Shown here one piece after another: positions 17,501-25,072 of a stretch of DNA of 64,000 bases. Below the pieces are notes generated by a model. It was not told the DNA's origin and made no database searches. It saw nothing but the letters and a program-made list of their open reading frames with translations. The position numbers and the translations under genes are program-made. This stretch comes from Vibrio atypicus. Its GTDB lineage: Bacteria; Pseudomonadota; Gammaproteobacteria; Enterobacterales; Vibrionaceae. Numbering within the stretch: the first letter of the stretch is position 1; every line of letters starts with the position of its first letter. Location: NCBI RefSeq assembly GCF_009811315.1, contig NZ_BLID01000003.1, positions 1 to 64,000 on the forward strand, in the 5' to 3' direction.

Positions 17501-19573
17501 ACATCAGGTAATCGAGAAGTGATTAATGCGTTCACTGATTGGACGGTCGATATTAATAGCAGCGATCCTCGTACTCAAGTTGAGCCTGGCTCTATTGCTG
17601 CGAATAGCGACATCAATGCCGCAATGGATATAGCGCCGGGTGATACTGTGGAATTTGTCGTTACTGGCGCGGTCGATCCTCGCGCAATGGGCGAAATCAT
17701 TAATACCGCGCATAAGATCGATGAGTCGACGTCAACGTTATCAACACAAGCTGCTCGCTCTCGCAATGCGACGATTGAAACAGTGAGTGCCATGATTGTT
17801 CCTGAAGCAGTGAGCTTTGCCATCGACAAAACCACAACGAAAGGTGAGAACGCGGAATACACCAATGACGATGATGAGCTGACGTATATCCTAAAAGTGA
17901 GTAACGAAGGCTCGGCAACGGTTTCTGGCGCTCAGATGGTGGATGAGATCAGCAAGCTTGTCGGTGCGAACGGAAATACACTGTTCACTACGTGGACGAT
18001 GAAGATAGAAGAGTGGCCAACAGGACAAATTAAAGGTCAATTCACGGATAAAGATCTGATGTTACCTGATGGCAGCTTGTCGCTTGATCTATTGCCTTAC
18101 ATGGCTAACGGTTATGAAATTACGATCACAGGTCAGCTTAACAAAGGTTTGGACGATGATATTACCAACACCTTTACAGTGACCGATCCCGCGACAGGTA
18201 CGACTGCGTCTGACGATGTGACCATTCATGTTAAGAAATTTGCTGACAATGAAGGCGATCTATTCGTTTCTAAAGAAGCATTAAAAACGGATGCTCAAGT
18301 CGGTGATGTGATCGAATATGAGGTGATCATTCAGAACAACAACGAATCGGAATTTAAAGGTGTGAAGTTGATTGACCGCTTCCCTGCCGGTTTCGCGTAT
18401 GTACCAGGCTCTACGGAAATGACCAACAGTGGCCCTGATGGTGAGTTTGATACCGGCGATGACGTTGTCAGCACAGATGATCCAGCCGTAACTAGTAGTT
18501 TGACGTTCAACGTTGGCGATATGTTGGCTTACGGAACATCGGATAAATCCATTACCGAAAAAGTGCGTATTCGTTATCTATTGCGAGTTTCTGTGGGCGC
18601 GACGTTTGGTAAGTATGTAAATACTGCAGTTGCAATGTCACCGCCGGAAGGGCAGGTGACCGGTGCGCTAGTGGTGAAATCCAACACTGCGACAGCAACG
18701 GTAGAAGTGTTACCGGATAAGGTGTTTGATACTGCATCGATTATTGGCAAAGTTTTTGAAGATCATAACAAGGATGGTTTCCAAGCGGATGCAACGGCGT
18801 TTGACGTAGTCATAGCAGCCAATATTTCAGACCAAGACTACATTCCGAACTCGACCATTGTGGTAAAAAATGGCCACGAGCGAGTGCTTAAAGATCATGA
18901 GCACCAAGGTGGTAAACACCAAGGGCATGTTTATGGGATTAAAATGGAGCAAACAGGGGACTATCAGCACAACTACAGTCATGCGACGAAACAACCTAAG
19001 AAGGCGACCTTCCTCGACTCTGCTTTAGTAGAAGGAGTTGAGATCAACAAGCTGTTTGGTGTTTCTCGAAACCGAACTCTACCTGAGTCAAACAAGGTTG
19101 CGCTCCAGGTTTCAACTCGCAGCGATAAAGGCTTTAGCTTTAGTGTCGTTAGTGATGGCGGTAGCCGAATTGTATTTGATCGTGAGGGGAACATAACTAC
19201 TCAACACGTAGATGATCGCAAAGAGGGGCTGTCTGCAGAGAATCTCGATATCACCCGAAACTTGTACAAAGATGGCGACCATTACCTATGGGAAATTGTC
19301 ATTGAGAATAAAGGTATTTATGAAGATGGTATTCCTGGCGTTCGCTTACTAACGGTTGAAGGCATTGTGATCGAAACCGACCAGTATGGTCGTTACCATG
19401 TACCAGATCAGTGGGTATTGGATAAGAAAGGTAAAAACTTCTTGGTTAAGGTTGATACCGACTCTCTACCGACAGGAATGAAAGTCATCAGTGAGAATCC
19501 GAGAGTACAGAGAGTTTCACCGAATAAATTGACCAAATTTAACTTCAGCGTTTCTGTCGAAGAAAAACAGTAA
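8501..19573 (+). CDS. Giant secreted protein with about 23 DUF11-like repeats
   Basis: 3,690 residues starting at TTG 8501 (GGGA ten bases upstream). A signal peptide occupies about 1-26 (cleavage AFA|AEI). By eye I count 23 repeats of roughly 110-190 residues. Each has a lead strand (like 'VSKxxx.YxPG'), 'xYTIxVxNxGxGxAxNVxVxDxI', often a middle 'F.SWTI', then 'DIAPGxTVxYTIxGxV...AIGxIxN'. This is the DUF11/conserved-repeat beta-sandwich pattern. The last repeat is the most canonical (FPAGFAYVPGS). The final ~360 residues differ: a His-rich patch (EHQGGKHQGH), then an SdrD-B-like segment (VEGIVIETDQYGRYHVPD). No autotransporter barrel or LPXTG is present. The outer-membrane barrel and OmpA genes follow at once, so I infer an exported surface fibre working with them. 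Confidence 0.88.
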   Translation: MLSHLSSRISAFWLFLLLAFSATAFAAEIEITVSPTHSTYENGQVIDYQVLVKNTTAKRIAGVVIEDPVGDTMAATESGSAKALSVLNITPSNSWGSRPGTLTGTDGNLVVTDAVLFPYGTLTYQFSAKVNEDIVGSILLGKTQVSADVDGDSTNERFTPTTESTFDPVPYQYSLELSTDKAEYLVGQPLTYTLKVKNTGSYQVQGLDIEQAFQSLSVADMNGAKISPFSSVTISGKKSGNGSDLGIYSKSGDLSVSDAKIAVGGKLTYTIATKVADTLIGDIITSATGHTKDGDVVGNEQITPPAQPVVSIEHTLSKSSPYLVSGERSFTVEVNNTGSGIAHNYHIKQNIADLVANLGLGNNLKPEHNHSDVSGNPFASWTIEVSDSGEKTVSDYKMSGVQTDVSFDDTISMYPNESITYLVKASISPVAIGEIQGANAGVYDESGKLVQDAQISEEVKAERVLNVNDPEIKIVKTTKESQYIPGNTIEYEIEVSNASSKYFANNLQVVDDLTCVQTAQAGGAAESAAFKRWKLEPASSEDKLGTDHGSYNYGSWTTSAVTVSPDIAPGKSVIYKLTAEVSDSSIGLILDDNPACSDNVSESGSGVQMPEDNLRASKDVDNRFYSSGDVLTYTIRVDNDGDGFANQVRVIDDLRAVETLDIYGSVIPAYNSWTITAEAFNADGSTANATDTGITGTVSSPDILNVEATIEPHSYVIYTIKAVTDPLANDHIQNSVTVDGEVYADRGSDPRDFDIEVNKTVKTNNDSGFNSEKTSYSKLENEITYQLHLKNAKGNGYATNVKVKDAISSIEAGLLEPDTATKKVFSSWTITADIVSDDPELNGNSKYTNVGKFEDNKDLDTVVQIAPNVEVIYTITAQIDRSNGDEIIYKQFSNSVVVETPDSDSQSSAQDAATVYPKTPNVVVVKTTKENEFYPGQWVEFDITVYNRGAGYANEVRVKDDIKGMDVFSEWEITAFTDKNNSPYKTGSFPDSKSNYPNNGNIDTRIDIDPQTVQGMGFVTYKIRGLVKKDYKKYEISNTVEIHDPINNLDQSATAEIGDSGDAKLNVSILKTADVTRFTPGDDVTYFIYLQNNSENVADNLKLVDPLTEIKSVLANKKDNDAADFGEQSPFEFWEFDYGDGKGWQGRTTDDLIYPLGGVDTSFSLAAGETRIVKIKARIKDNVVGSRDISGMLEPIIANDAYIFRDYKQVSEESHVSHHEMERVDSGGNTTRQLLVNGKASQFYAPGDTLTYKVKVSSNKGYYNNHKVAENIKGVEVLLLDGTKANPFSDRFNVGVEKEDSDGGDGTTDGTLNGTVANNENITTTIDVAGGDYVLYTVEGVVRDDAVGDITIGGITVNPYDYHLSFTKTVEEKNYQPGKPITYHLTIENDGKGGAYNIPIVDKISEVTVDLLDGSNGLAFVDGWTVKPVISGGTSGSQVDLDGKIADNQDINTHASIAAGETVDYVITATVNAYAVGNIVNLLQVDGDTVSAESKPDTQKYDFEKHVSKIYDKDGSTELTGGYTPGGYIEYEITLKNNNNVHLKDIAIVDDIRGITTDYFDGTVGAAFDSWTIATQVDASKLSDPGSVADNSNIDTKFDIAASSMDSSGTFVKYTVKAKISEKAVGSIKNVAKVDNKHNLPSERVDMLPSNLKKVHKAYTDASYTTNKKTFNHIPDAQKVVYHLRVENQGKGTEYDSSLLEQFTKLKSKIAQDAAGEADNQHGVVYEPATWVITATTSDEITTDIGTYIGGTNIDIDIPTLSIAPGGWIDFKVEAQIRDDAMTAITITPKYNGSGFGKSQIKPDHSNLDVNKEIISIGGRSYSKGDSYKPGEEVVYRFTVTNTEPVWRDNSVLRDIISDVTVEVLGGSEEQAFIDTQITHTVTAGIDGDIDTYLPSYDSNGDLDIVADIAPGEEIEFTIKGTIRPDALGIIAANSATGGDHSVETNVIPPVEPKLVFEKLVTNTTADSSSCSFPSNSGSGCEYNPNGQVSYTITVENQGEGIANDVTIVDKLNTISTSTGAKAFSDFSTTLIEHPSADRFDINGSYQGSKPLDATFDLMPGDKVVFGLSGTVDADALGTITNVAKIDGKNSNEIVLGQGDANILALKSTDTPTYVPGGEVRFTMLVANKSDSNVDIHLEDEISKFTVETADGSMQTALESWSTTAAFVSNISAAHNDASSIQTSGDIDAIVKLGAAAAEPTILKIDVVGKVRNDAIGKFGNTMYINNKQYDLREHYIYPEPGSLVVTKQASLSPALYAPGDSIGFDIVVENNGSGYLSHVRIEDLASDIRTDVVDSLVAERVFDSWDASKSTLTITDPSSSQSVVIKQTDFDSADGFSGEYQLAPGSKIELHLEGTVKSNVIGAITNQVTAEADGVEPAQGSATYQPIDAEVTVSKSVDKAVYQARDTLTYTVVLTNTQRVWATNVQVTDLVNSITSDTIYGGSISVFEPGSIEITGVSDKGTTILPALSGDYIDNKVDIAPEDTITLTIKGTLKPQIIGEVRNNVTVEYDGKTLSDEALSVPLIPEIEVLKTPTEEFYTPGSVNGFSITIHNKGPAFANDIVIDDIISEIKVQTADGIDRQAFSRWTYDYVASDPMTSVDSHTFSWNTDIKNIVDLAPNDTIVFTVTGEIDDKAIGEIVNTANVEYDGKTFEPTAVIQPKPAAITVSKLADQEFYQAGQPAQFTVTVKNEGEGFADNVAIKDIMNDVMVTLVDGTLGTAFETWTVKTQISSIDSSLTVLPSGSNPDIDTVADMAPNSQIVFTIDGIVNRYATTDIYNQVTVDFSGDAQLKADALIKHRPISLKLEKFVGETGSETEMTYEPGKESTFRVVLTNQNEAFVAGIQLKDLLDSMTVDTALAKGEKAFESWTIAINKGNELTTISPDPTGSNREVDATVNLAPNDTLELVIKGKVNEYAIGQIDNKASMSVNTGRPERFTAVASLMPEPDNVIITKQADNPIYKAGEKATFRIKLFNDSKGFANDVLLRDAMSRIKVQTRPDLTSGNREVINAFTDWTVDINSSDPRTQVEPGSIAANSDINAAMDIAPGDTVEFVVTGAVDPRAMGEIINTAHKIDESTSTLSTQAARSRNATIETVSAMIVPEAVSFAIDKTTTKGENAEYTNDDDELTYILKVSNEGSATVSGAQMVDEISKLVGANGNTLFTTWTMKIEEWPTGQIKGQFTDKDLMLPDGSLSLDLLPYMANGYEITITGQLNKGLDDDITNTFTVTDPATGTTASDDVTIHVKKFADNEGDLFVSKEALKTDAQVGDVIEYEVIIQNNNESEFKGVKLIDRFPAGFAYVPGSTEMTNSGPDGEFDTGDDVVSTDDPAVTSSLTFNVGDMLAYGTSDKSITEKVRIRYLLRVSVGATFGKYVNTAVAMSPPEGQVTGALVVKSNTATATVEVLPDKVFDTASIIGKVFEDHNKDGFQADATAFDVVIAANISDQDYIPNSTIVVKNGHERVLKDHEHQGGKHQGHVYGIKMEQTGDYQHNYSHATKQPKKATFLDSALVEGVEINKLFGVSRNRTLPESNKVALQVSTRSDKGFSFSVVSDGGSRIVFDREGNITTQHVDDRKEGLSAENLDITRNLYKDGDHYLWEIVIENKGIYEDGIPGVRLLTVEGIVIETDQYGRYHVPDQWVLDKKGKNFLVKVDTDSLPTGMKVISENPRVQRVSPNKLTKFNFSVSVEEKQ

Positions 19574-19619
19574 TCGTGGATAGAACAATCAAAATAATGA
19601 CACGATTGGTGGGAGAATT

Positions 19620-22600
19620 ATGAATACGTTAAAAAAGACTCAACTTGCAGTGTGTATCCTAGCCGCCATTCCAGCCATGGTAGCGGCGAAGGATACGAGT
19701 CAATTACAAAAACTCGACACTAATACAACGGGTATTGAAGTCGAAGCACATAAACAAGACGATAGCTCGCGAATCTACTTAGATCAGGGCGCTATCTGGG
19801 CGAGTCGCGATATCACACGTTTCAATCCGGTGTTGGACGTCAGTGTGGGTGACGAGCTTGAGGTCACAGAAGGCAAGCTTCAAGACGATGTGAACTTCAC
19901 CATTAGCTCAAATTACAGCTACTACATGGATCGCTATCAAATAGAGATCTATCGTGGTGAAGATCGTTCATTATCTCAACCACTGAAAATCATCGAAGGC
20001 ACAGAAGTTGCCAATGATATCGATGTGGTTTGGGATGGTACAACGGATATCGATTATCAATTTGCAGTAGGGAACCAGCTACAGTTTCGTTTTAAGGCTT
20101 GGGACAAAGACGGCAATATGGACGTGACAACCATAGGCGTGATTGACTTGGTTCGTCCTGACTCTGAAATTGATATAGACCGCAATGATGGTGAAGCGCA
20201 GATTTCTCGCAGCTTTGGTCGTGCGAAACTAATGCGCCACAACATTCCAACAAATGCTGGTCTGGCTAAATTTATTGGCACGGGCCTGAAAGGTGTCGAT
20301 AAAGTAGTGATCGGCGAAGATGAGTTTGAAGTTGAAGATGGTGAGTTATACGCGGAGCAGTTTTTGCCTGCGGATGCGTACATGTTCCCGACAAAAGTGA
20401 TCTTCGACAATGGTTATGAGCGTCGCTACCAACTCTATGTTCGCATCCCTGAAACTTACTACGTTCAAGCGGGTTTAGCCGACTTTTATATCGGTAAGAA
20501 TCATGTCACGGGTAATACAGGGGCTTTAGGTGTTGATGACCAATATCAAGATGATATCTATAACCAAGGTCGGATAGCTTATTTCAGCCAAGGTAAATTT
20601 GGTGACAAGCTACGCGTAACGACACACTTCGACAGTAAAGATGGCCGGATTCAGGACATCTTCAAACATCCTTTCGCCGCTGACAGCTCCGATGTTTTTG
20701 ACATCTTAGAAGACGATGATGAGCTCTACTACGGCAATTATGGTGATGGCGCGAATATTCATAAAGTGGTTAATACCAAAGGCAAGGTTTACTTGAACCT
20801 AGAGTATGATAAGTCGCAAGTTCTTTGGGGTAACTACAATACCGGTCTAACAGGTACCGATAATAACGATTACAACCGTAGTCTATATGGTTTCAAAGGC
20901 GATTATCGCACACGCTCCACAACTCAGTTTGGTGAAGACCGACTCAATGTCGTTGGCTTTGCAGCTTCGGCGGATTCTGCATTCGCACATGATGAATTGT
21001 TGGGTACGGGCGGCTCTTTGTATTTCTTACGTCATGGTGAAGTCGTTCCAGGCAGTGATAAGGTCTACGTAAAAGTGGTCAATAAAGACAGTGGTATTTC
21101 GGAAAAAGAAGTGTCACTGCAATCTGGTCGCGACTACGAAATCGATCCATATCAAGGGCGAATTATTCTTATGCGCCCGTTAAGCAATATCATTTCAGAT
21201 AGCTTTGGCAGTGTTATTGATGACTCTCCAGCTGGTGGGTATGAAAACTACTTAGCAGTAGATTACGAATACGTTCCTCAAGGAAAAGATGCTCGAGATG
21301 CTATGACCTATGGCGGCCGAATAAAAGGTTGGGCCAACGATTATATTGGTGTTGGGGCAAACTACGCGACTGAAGAGCGTGATAACCAAGACTATGAATC
21401 ATACGGTTCGGACCTAACTTTACGAGCGACCGAAGGCACATACTTGAAAGCGGAGTGGGCTCATAGTAAAGGTCGTCAGACTGATTCAAACTACGTCTCA
21501 TTTGATGGTGGTTTAACCTTTACACCGATTGGTGGCGACTTGGAAGAGCGTGAAGGCGATTCAATTCAAGTGAAAGGTGTCGCGAGTTTGTATGATCTTG
21601 CGCCGACCATCTTTGGCGCGGTCGGTAACGATGTTAAAGCCTGGTATAAGTCTAAGGATGCGGGTTACAGTTATGCAAGCCAAAGTGACGACTTAGAACA
21701 AGAGTCCTACGGAGCGGAGCTTCGCCTTCAAGCGACGGATCGTTTGAGCTTCTCGACTCGCTACACGTCAATGGAAGAGACAGAAACTGACGGAACGAAA
21801 ACCACAGATACTCAACAAGCAGAATTAGAAGGCCAGTTCAAAGTCACTGAACATGTCAAAGTTTCCGCCGCTGGTAAACAGATTGAAGAACTGAACAGTG
21901 AAAATGAAAAAGGCAAAGGAACATTAGCTGGTCTTAGAGCTGATTACATTTGGGATAGCGATAACAGCGTCTATGTTAAAGGCCAAACAACGGTTGATAA
22001 GTCAGATCAATATGATGATAACGACAGTGTCTCAGTAGGCGCTGAATTTAGAGTCTTTGATGATCTTAAGCTAGGCGCGCAATACACTACGGGTAATCGA
22101 GGTGATGCAACAGAAGCGACCGCGACCTATGACATTACTGACAACTACTCAACGTATGTGACGTATGAAGATGACACATATGAAGGTCAGAACAACGTGG
22201 TGATTGGCCAGCGAGCTGATTTAACCTCTAATGTCGATTTCTATCAAGAAAACCAATTTGTCGATGAGAATAACGGTAAAGGCCGTATTGACTCGTTTGG
22301 TTTTGGTTACGATATGACTGACGACATTGATTTTGGTATCGGCTATCAACAAGGTGAGATTGAGAAGAAAAACGAGATCGATCCAAGCAAGTTGGAAGTG
22401 ACACAACGTAAAGCGATCACCTTCACGACCAACATTGATGTTGACGATGTATCGTTTAAAAACAAGATTGAATTCAGACAAGACAAAGGTAACGAAAACG
22501 TTGATCCACAAAAGCGCAAAGTCGATCAGTTTGTCACCACCAACCGCTACACCCATCATTTAACCGATGAGTATACGCTATTTGGCAAGTTCAACTACTC

Positions 22601-23153
22601 TAAGTCGGTTAGCAAATCGACTGACGAAACTTTGGCTCGCTTTGTTGAGGGTTCAGCAGGCATTGCTTATCGTCCAATCTATAACGATCGTCTCAACTTG
22701 CTTAGTCGCTATACCTACATCGCAGACAAAGACAATCTCGATCGTGATGTTGATTACTCGAATGAGGAGTCACATATCATAGAAGTTGAAGGGATTTATT
22801 CGCTAAATGCTAAAGTCGATGTTGGAGCAAAGTATGCCCACAAAGATAAAACCGAAGACTTTGAGCGCGCTTCTGGCAATGTGGAAACCGTCGAAAGCAA
22901 CATTAACCTTTATGGTGTGAGTGCCTCGTACCACATTATTAAAGAGTGGGATGTGACAGGTGAGTATCACTGGAAAACTGATACACAAAACGATGAGCTC
23001 GAGCAAGGCGCACTCATTTCTGTGAATAAACACCTTTCAGATAACTTTAAAGTTGGGGTTGGTTATAACTTCTCAGGCTTTGATGGCAATCTGGCAAATG
23101 ATGACGATTACGATGCGCAAGGTGTGTTTATCAATCTAGTGGGTAAGATTTAA
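19620..23153 (+). CDS. Large outer-membrane beta-barrel protein, partner of the giant repeat protein
   Basis: 1,177 residues with a signal peptide (cleavage near residue 23, MVAA|K). Residues about 30-270 look like periplasmic beta-sandwich domains (for example 'YQIEIYRGEDRSLSQPLKI'). From about 275 to the end, alternating amphipathic strands with aromatic girdles and acidic loops dominate ('YYVQAGLADFYIGKNHV', 'GVGANYATEERDNQDYESYG', final 'GVFINLVGKI'), the pattern of a large outer-membrane barrel. I see no TonB box or plug signature. It starts 46 bp after the giant gene with a GGGAG ribosome site, so it is in the same operon. A role in exporting, holding or displaying the giant protein is an inference. 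Confidence 0.82.
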   Translation: MNTLKKTQLAVCILAAIPAMVAAKDTSQLQKLDTNTTGIEVEAHKQDDSSRIYLDQGAIWASRDITRFNPVLDVSVGDELEVTEGKLQDDVNFTISSNYSYYMDRYQIEIYRGEDRSLSQPLKIIEGTEVANDIDVVWDGTTDIDYQFAVGNQLQFRFKAWDKDGNMDVTTIGVIDLVRPDSEIDIDRNDGEAQISRSFGRAKLMRHNIPTNAGLAKFIGTGLKGVDKVVIGEDEFEVEDGELYAEQFLPADAYMFPTKVIFDNGYERRYQLYVRIPETYYVQAGLADFYIGKNHVTGNTGALGVDDQYQDDIYNQGRIAYFSQGKFGDKLRVTTHFDSKDGRIQDIFKHPFAADSSDVFDILEDDDELYYGNYGDGANIHKVVNTKGKVYLNLEYDKSQVLWGNYNTGLTGTDNNDYNRSLYGFKGDYRTRSTTQFGEDRLNVVGFAASADSAFAHDELLGTGGSLYFLRHGEVVPGSDKVYVKVVNKDSGISEKEVSLQSGRDYEIDPYQGRIILMRPLSNIISDSFGSVIDDSPAGGYENYLAVDYEYVPQGKDARDAMTYGGRIKGWANDYIGVGANYATEERDNQDYESYGSDLTLRATEGTYLKAEWAHSKGRQTDSNYVSFDGGLTFTPIGGDLEEREGDSIQVKGVASLYDLAPTIFGAVGNDVKAWYKSKDAGYSYASQSDDLEQESYGAELRLQATDRLSFSTRYTSMEETETDGTKTTDTQQAELEGQFKVTEHVKVSAAGKQIEELNSENEKGKGTLAGLRADYIWDSDNSVYVKGQTTVDKSDQYDDNDSVSVGAEFRVFDDLKLGAQYTTGNRGDATEATATYDITDNYSTYVTYEDDTYEGQNNVVIGQRADLTSNVDFYQENQFVDENNGKGRIDSFGFGYDMTDDIDFGIGYQQGEIEKKNEIDPSKLEVTQRKAITFTTNIDVDDVSFKNKIEFRQDKGNENVDPQKRKVDQFVTTNRYTHHLTDEYTLFGKFNYSKSVSKSTDETLARFVEGSAGIAYRPIYNDRLNLLSRYTYIADKDNLDRDVDYSNEESHIIEVEGIYSLNAKVDVGAKYAHKDKTEDFERASGNVETVESNINLYGVSASYHIIKEWDVTGEYHWKTDTQNDELEQGALISVNKHLSDNFKVGVGYNFSGFDGNLANDDDYDAQGVFINLVGKI

Positions 23154-23162
23154 GGAATAACC

Positions 23163-24074
23163 ATGAAAAACAGTATCATTGGATTGTTGGTTGCAAGCTC
23201 TACTATGTGGTTAATCGGCTGCTCAACAGATGCGTATGTCAGTAAAGAGAACATCGACAAATTTGGTGATCCAAGGGTCGAAAAATTCTTGATTCAAGAA
23301 TGTATCGTTCCTGAAAGAGATATTCGCATCGCGATGGCTTCTCACTTTGATTTCGATAAATCAGAGTTAAAAGAGCAGGACAAAGCATCGATTGATCAGC
23401 TCATTGATAGTATCCGTCATCTCCACGGCCAGGTCGCCATTGTTGCCCATACGGATTATCAAGGCAGTGAGGATTACAACGTGAAACTGTCACTGCGCCG
23501 TGCTGAAGCGGTAAAAGCGTACATGCAGAGCCAGTTAGAGGCGGAGCGTTATGACTGGGAAGTGAAGTACTACGGTGAGTCAAAGCCATTGGTATCAGGC
23601 ACATCGACTCAAGCCAACGCAGAAAACCGACGAGCGTATGTCGTCTTTGAACAAACGCAGACCAAACAAGAAAACCCATTTTGCGATCCTCCAAAGCCAG
23701 AGCGTAAAGTGTTTGTTGCGATGACGTCTCACTTTGATTTTGACGAATCTGAATTGCAATCGATAGATAAACCGTCGCTTGATGAGTTTGCAGAGAATTT
23801 AAAAGGTCTAAATGGCCGCGTAATGATAGCGGGTCATACCGATTATCAAGGTTCAATTAGTTACAATGAGGCGCTTGCAGAGCGCAGAGCGTACTCTGTG
23901 CAACAATATTTGCAAACCAAACTAGATCCAAACCAATATGTATGGGAAGTTAAGTCTTTTGGTGAACTAAACCCTATTACACAAGAGCAGTCTGTGGATG
24001 CTAACGCTTTGAATCGACGTGCATTGATAGTGTTTAAAGAGGGGCCTTTACCTGAAAACTTGGTTGCGCCTTAG
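23163..24074 (+). CDS. Lipoprotein with two OmpA-like peptidoglycan-binding domains
   Basis: 303 residues. Lipobox 'LIGC' with C20. Two OmpA_C-like domains follow in tandem, near 55-165 and 183-295, each opening with 'SHFDFD.SEL', carrying 'V.I..HTDYQGS..YN..L..RRA..V..Y' and ending 'NRRA.IVF'. The Asp of HTD and the Arg of NRRA, which bind the meso-diaminopimelate of peptidoglycan, are present in both copies. It is 9 bp behind the barrel gene, clearly co-transcribed, and followed by a terminator. It probably anchors the barrel/giant protein complex to the cell wall. The two domains are clearly related to each other, so an internal duplication is likely. Confidence 0.9.
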   Translation: MKNSIIGLLVASSTMWLIGCSTDAYVSKENIDKFGDPRVEKFLIQECIVPERDIRIAMASHFDFDKSELKEQDKASIDQLIDSIRHLHGQVAIVAHTDYQGSEDYNVKLSLRRAEAVKAYMQSQLEAERYDWEVKYYGESKPLVSGTSTQANAENRRAYVVFEQTQTKQENPFCDPPKPERKVFVAMTSHFDFDESELQSIDKPSLDEFAENLKGLNGRVMIAGHTDYQGSISYNEALAERRAYSVQQYLQTKLDPNQYVWEVKSFGELNPITQEQSVDANALNRRALIVFKEGPLPENLVAP

Positions 24075-24106
24075 CAATTGTGAATGACATTATTTAATCT
24101 AACCAG

Positions 24107-24130
24107 AGGGGCATTATGCCCCTTTGATTC
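24107..24130 (+). terminator. Intrinsic terminator closing the giant-protein operon
   Basis: Stem AGGGGCA (24107-24113) / TGCCCCT (24117-24123) with a 3-base loop, followed by a weak T-rich tail (ttgattct). Confidence 0.65.
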
Positions 24131-24151
24131 TAATAGGAAAGGGAGTAGAGC

Positions 24152-25003
24152 ATGGAGAAAGTACAAGTCGTTATCGATTTTCTTCTGACTCACAAACTAA
24201 TTTTTACAGCATTGATTATTGTGCTGATCTCGCTGATTCGTCGAATTGTTCTATATAAGATCCGCGGCGATGTGGCATTTGTTTCCGAAGAGCAGCGCAG
24301 CTGGATGTCCCGCACCAAAAATGGCACCTTTGTTATCACGGTGCTATTGCTCTTTGTTCTATGGCAGTCAGAGATTAACGAGTTTGCTCTCTCTGTTACG
24401 GCCATTGCGGTTGCGATAGTTGTGGCATCGAAAGAGATCATTCTCTGTTTTACCGGCTCTATCCAGCGAGCCAGTTCTCGCTCTTTCCGTATTGGAGATT
24501 GGATTGAAGTCGGGAAAATATGCGGTGAAGTGATTGAGCACAATATGATGGCAACTGTGATTCAAGAGATCGATCTTTATCATGGTCAATATCATTTCAC
24601 GGGTAAAACGGCCACATTGCCGAATAGTATGTTTTTCACCTATCCAGTGAAGAACCTCAACTTCATGAAGCGCTACGTATATCATGACTTTTCAATTATC
24701 GTTCCTGGGTTTGTAAACCTTTATCCCATGGTGCCAGGAATGTTAGAAAAGATTGATGAGCACATTAGTTATTTCAGCGATGTTGCTAAACGCTACAACA
24801 GCATGATTGAGAAACATGCGGGTGTTGATTTGCCGGGCTCTGAGCCTCACATTCACATTACTAGTGGGGCGACGGGGGAACAAGTGGTGCACTTTATGCT
24901 GTTTTGCCCGACGGATAAAGCCACGCACTTGGAGCAAGAAATAAGAGCAGATTTCATGGCGCTTTATGAAGAACATTTTCCCAAGGAAGAGCCGAGTTCA
25001 TAG
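24152..25003 (+). CDS. MscS-like mechanosensitive channel family protein
   Basis: 283 residues. Membrane segments fall near 12-30, 52-72 and 78-100. The third contains the pore-helix-like 'AVAIVVASKEIILCFTGSI', followed by the beta domain signature 'FRIGDWIEVGKICGEVIEHNMMATVIQEI', which matches the MscS middle domain (R.GD.I.i....G.V..i....T.l). Members gate on membrane tension or act as regulated small channels in the inner membrane. The long insertion with 'TGKTATLPNSMFFTYPVKNL' is the usual 'iPN' segment. AGGAAAGGGAG precedes ATG 24152. It is separated from the upstream operon by a terminator. Confidence 0.85.
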   Translation: MEKVQVVIDFLLTHKLIFTALIIVLISLIRRIVLYKIRGDVAFVSEEQRSWMSRTKNGTFVITVLLLFVLWQSEINEFALSVTAIAVAIVVASKEIILCFTGSIQRASSRSFRIGDWIEVGKICGEVIEHNMMATVIQEIDLYHGQYHFTGKTATLPNSMFFTYPVKNLNFMKRYVYHDFSIIVPGFVNLYPMVPGMLEKIDEHISYFSDVAKRYNSMIEKHAGVDLPGSEPHIHITSGATGEQVVHFMLFCPTDKATHLEQEIRADFMALYEEHFPKEEPSS

Positions 25004-25031
25004 CTACGCAAATCGTTTAAAACGTATCGTT

Positions 25032-25072
25032 AAGAGCGTCATTTTCTTATGGAAATGACGCTCTTGCTTTAT
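25032..25072 (+). terminator. Intrinsic terminator after the MscS-like gene
   Basis: A 13-bp perfect stem AAGAGCGTCATTT (25032-25044) / AAATGACGCTCTT (25053-25065), followed by gctttat. Confidence 0.8.
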
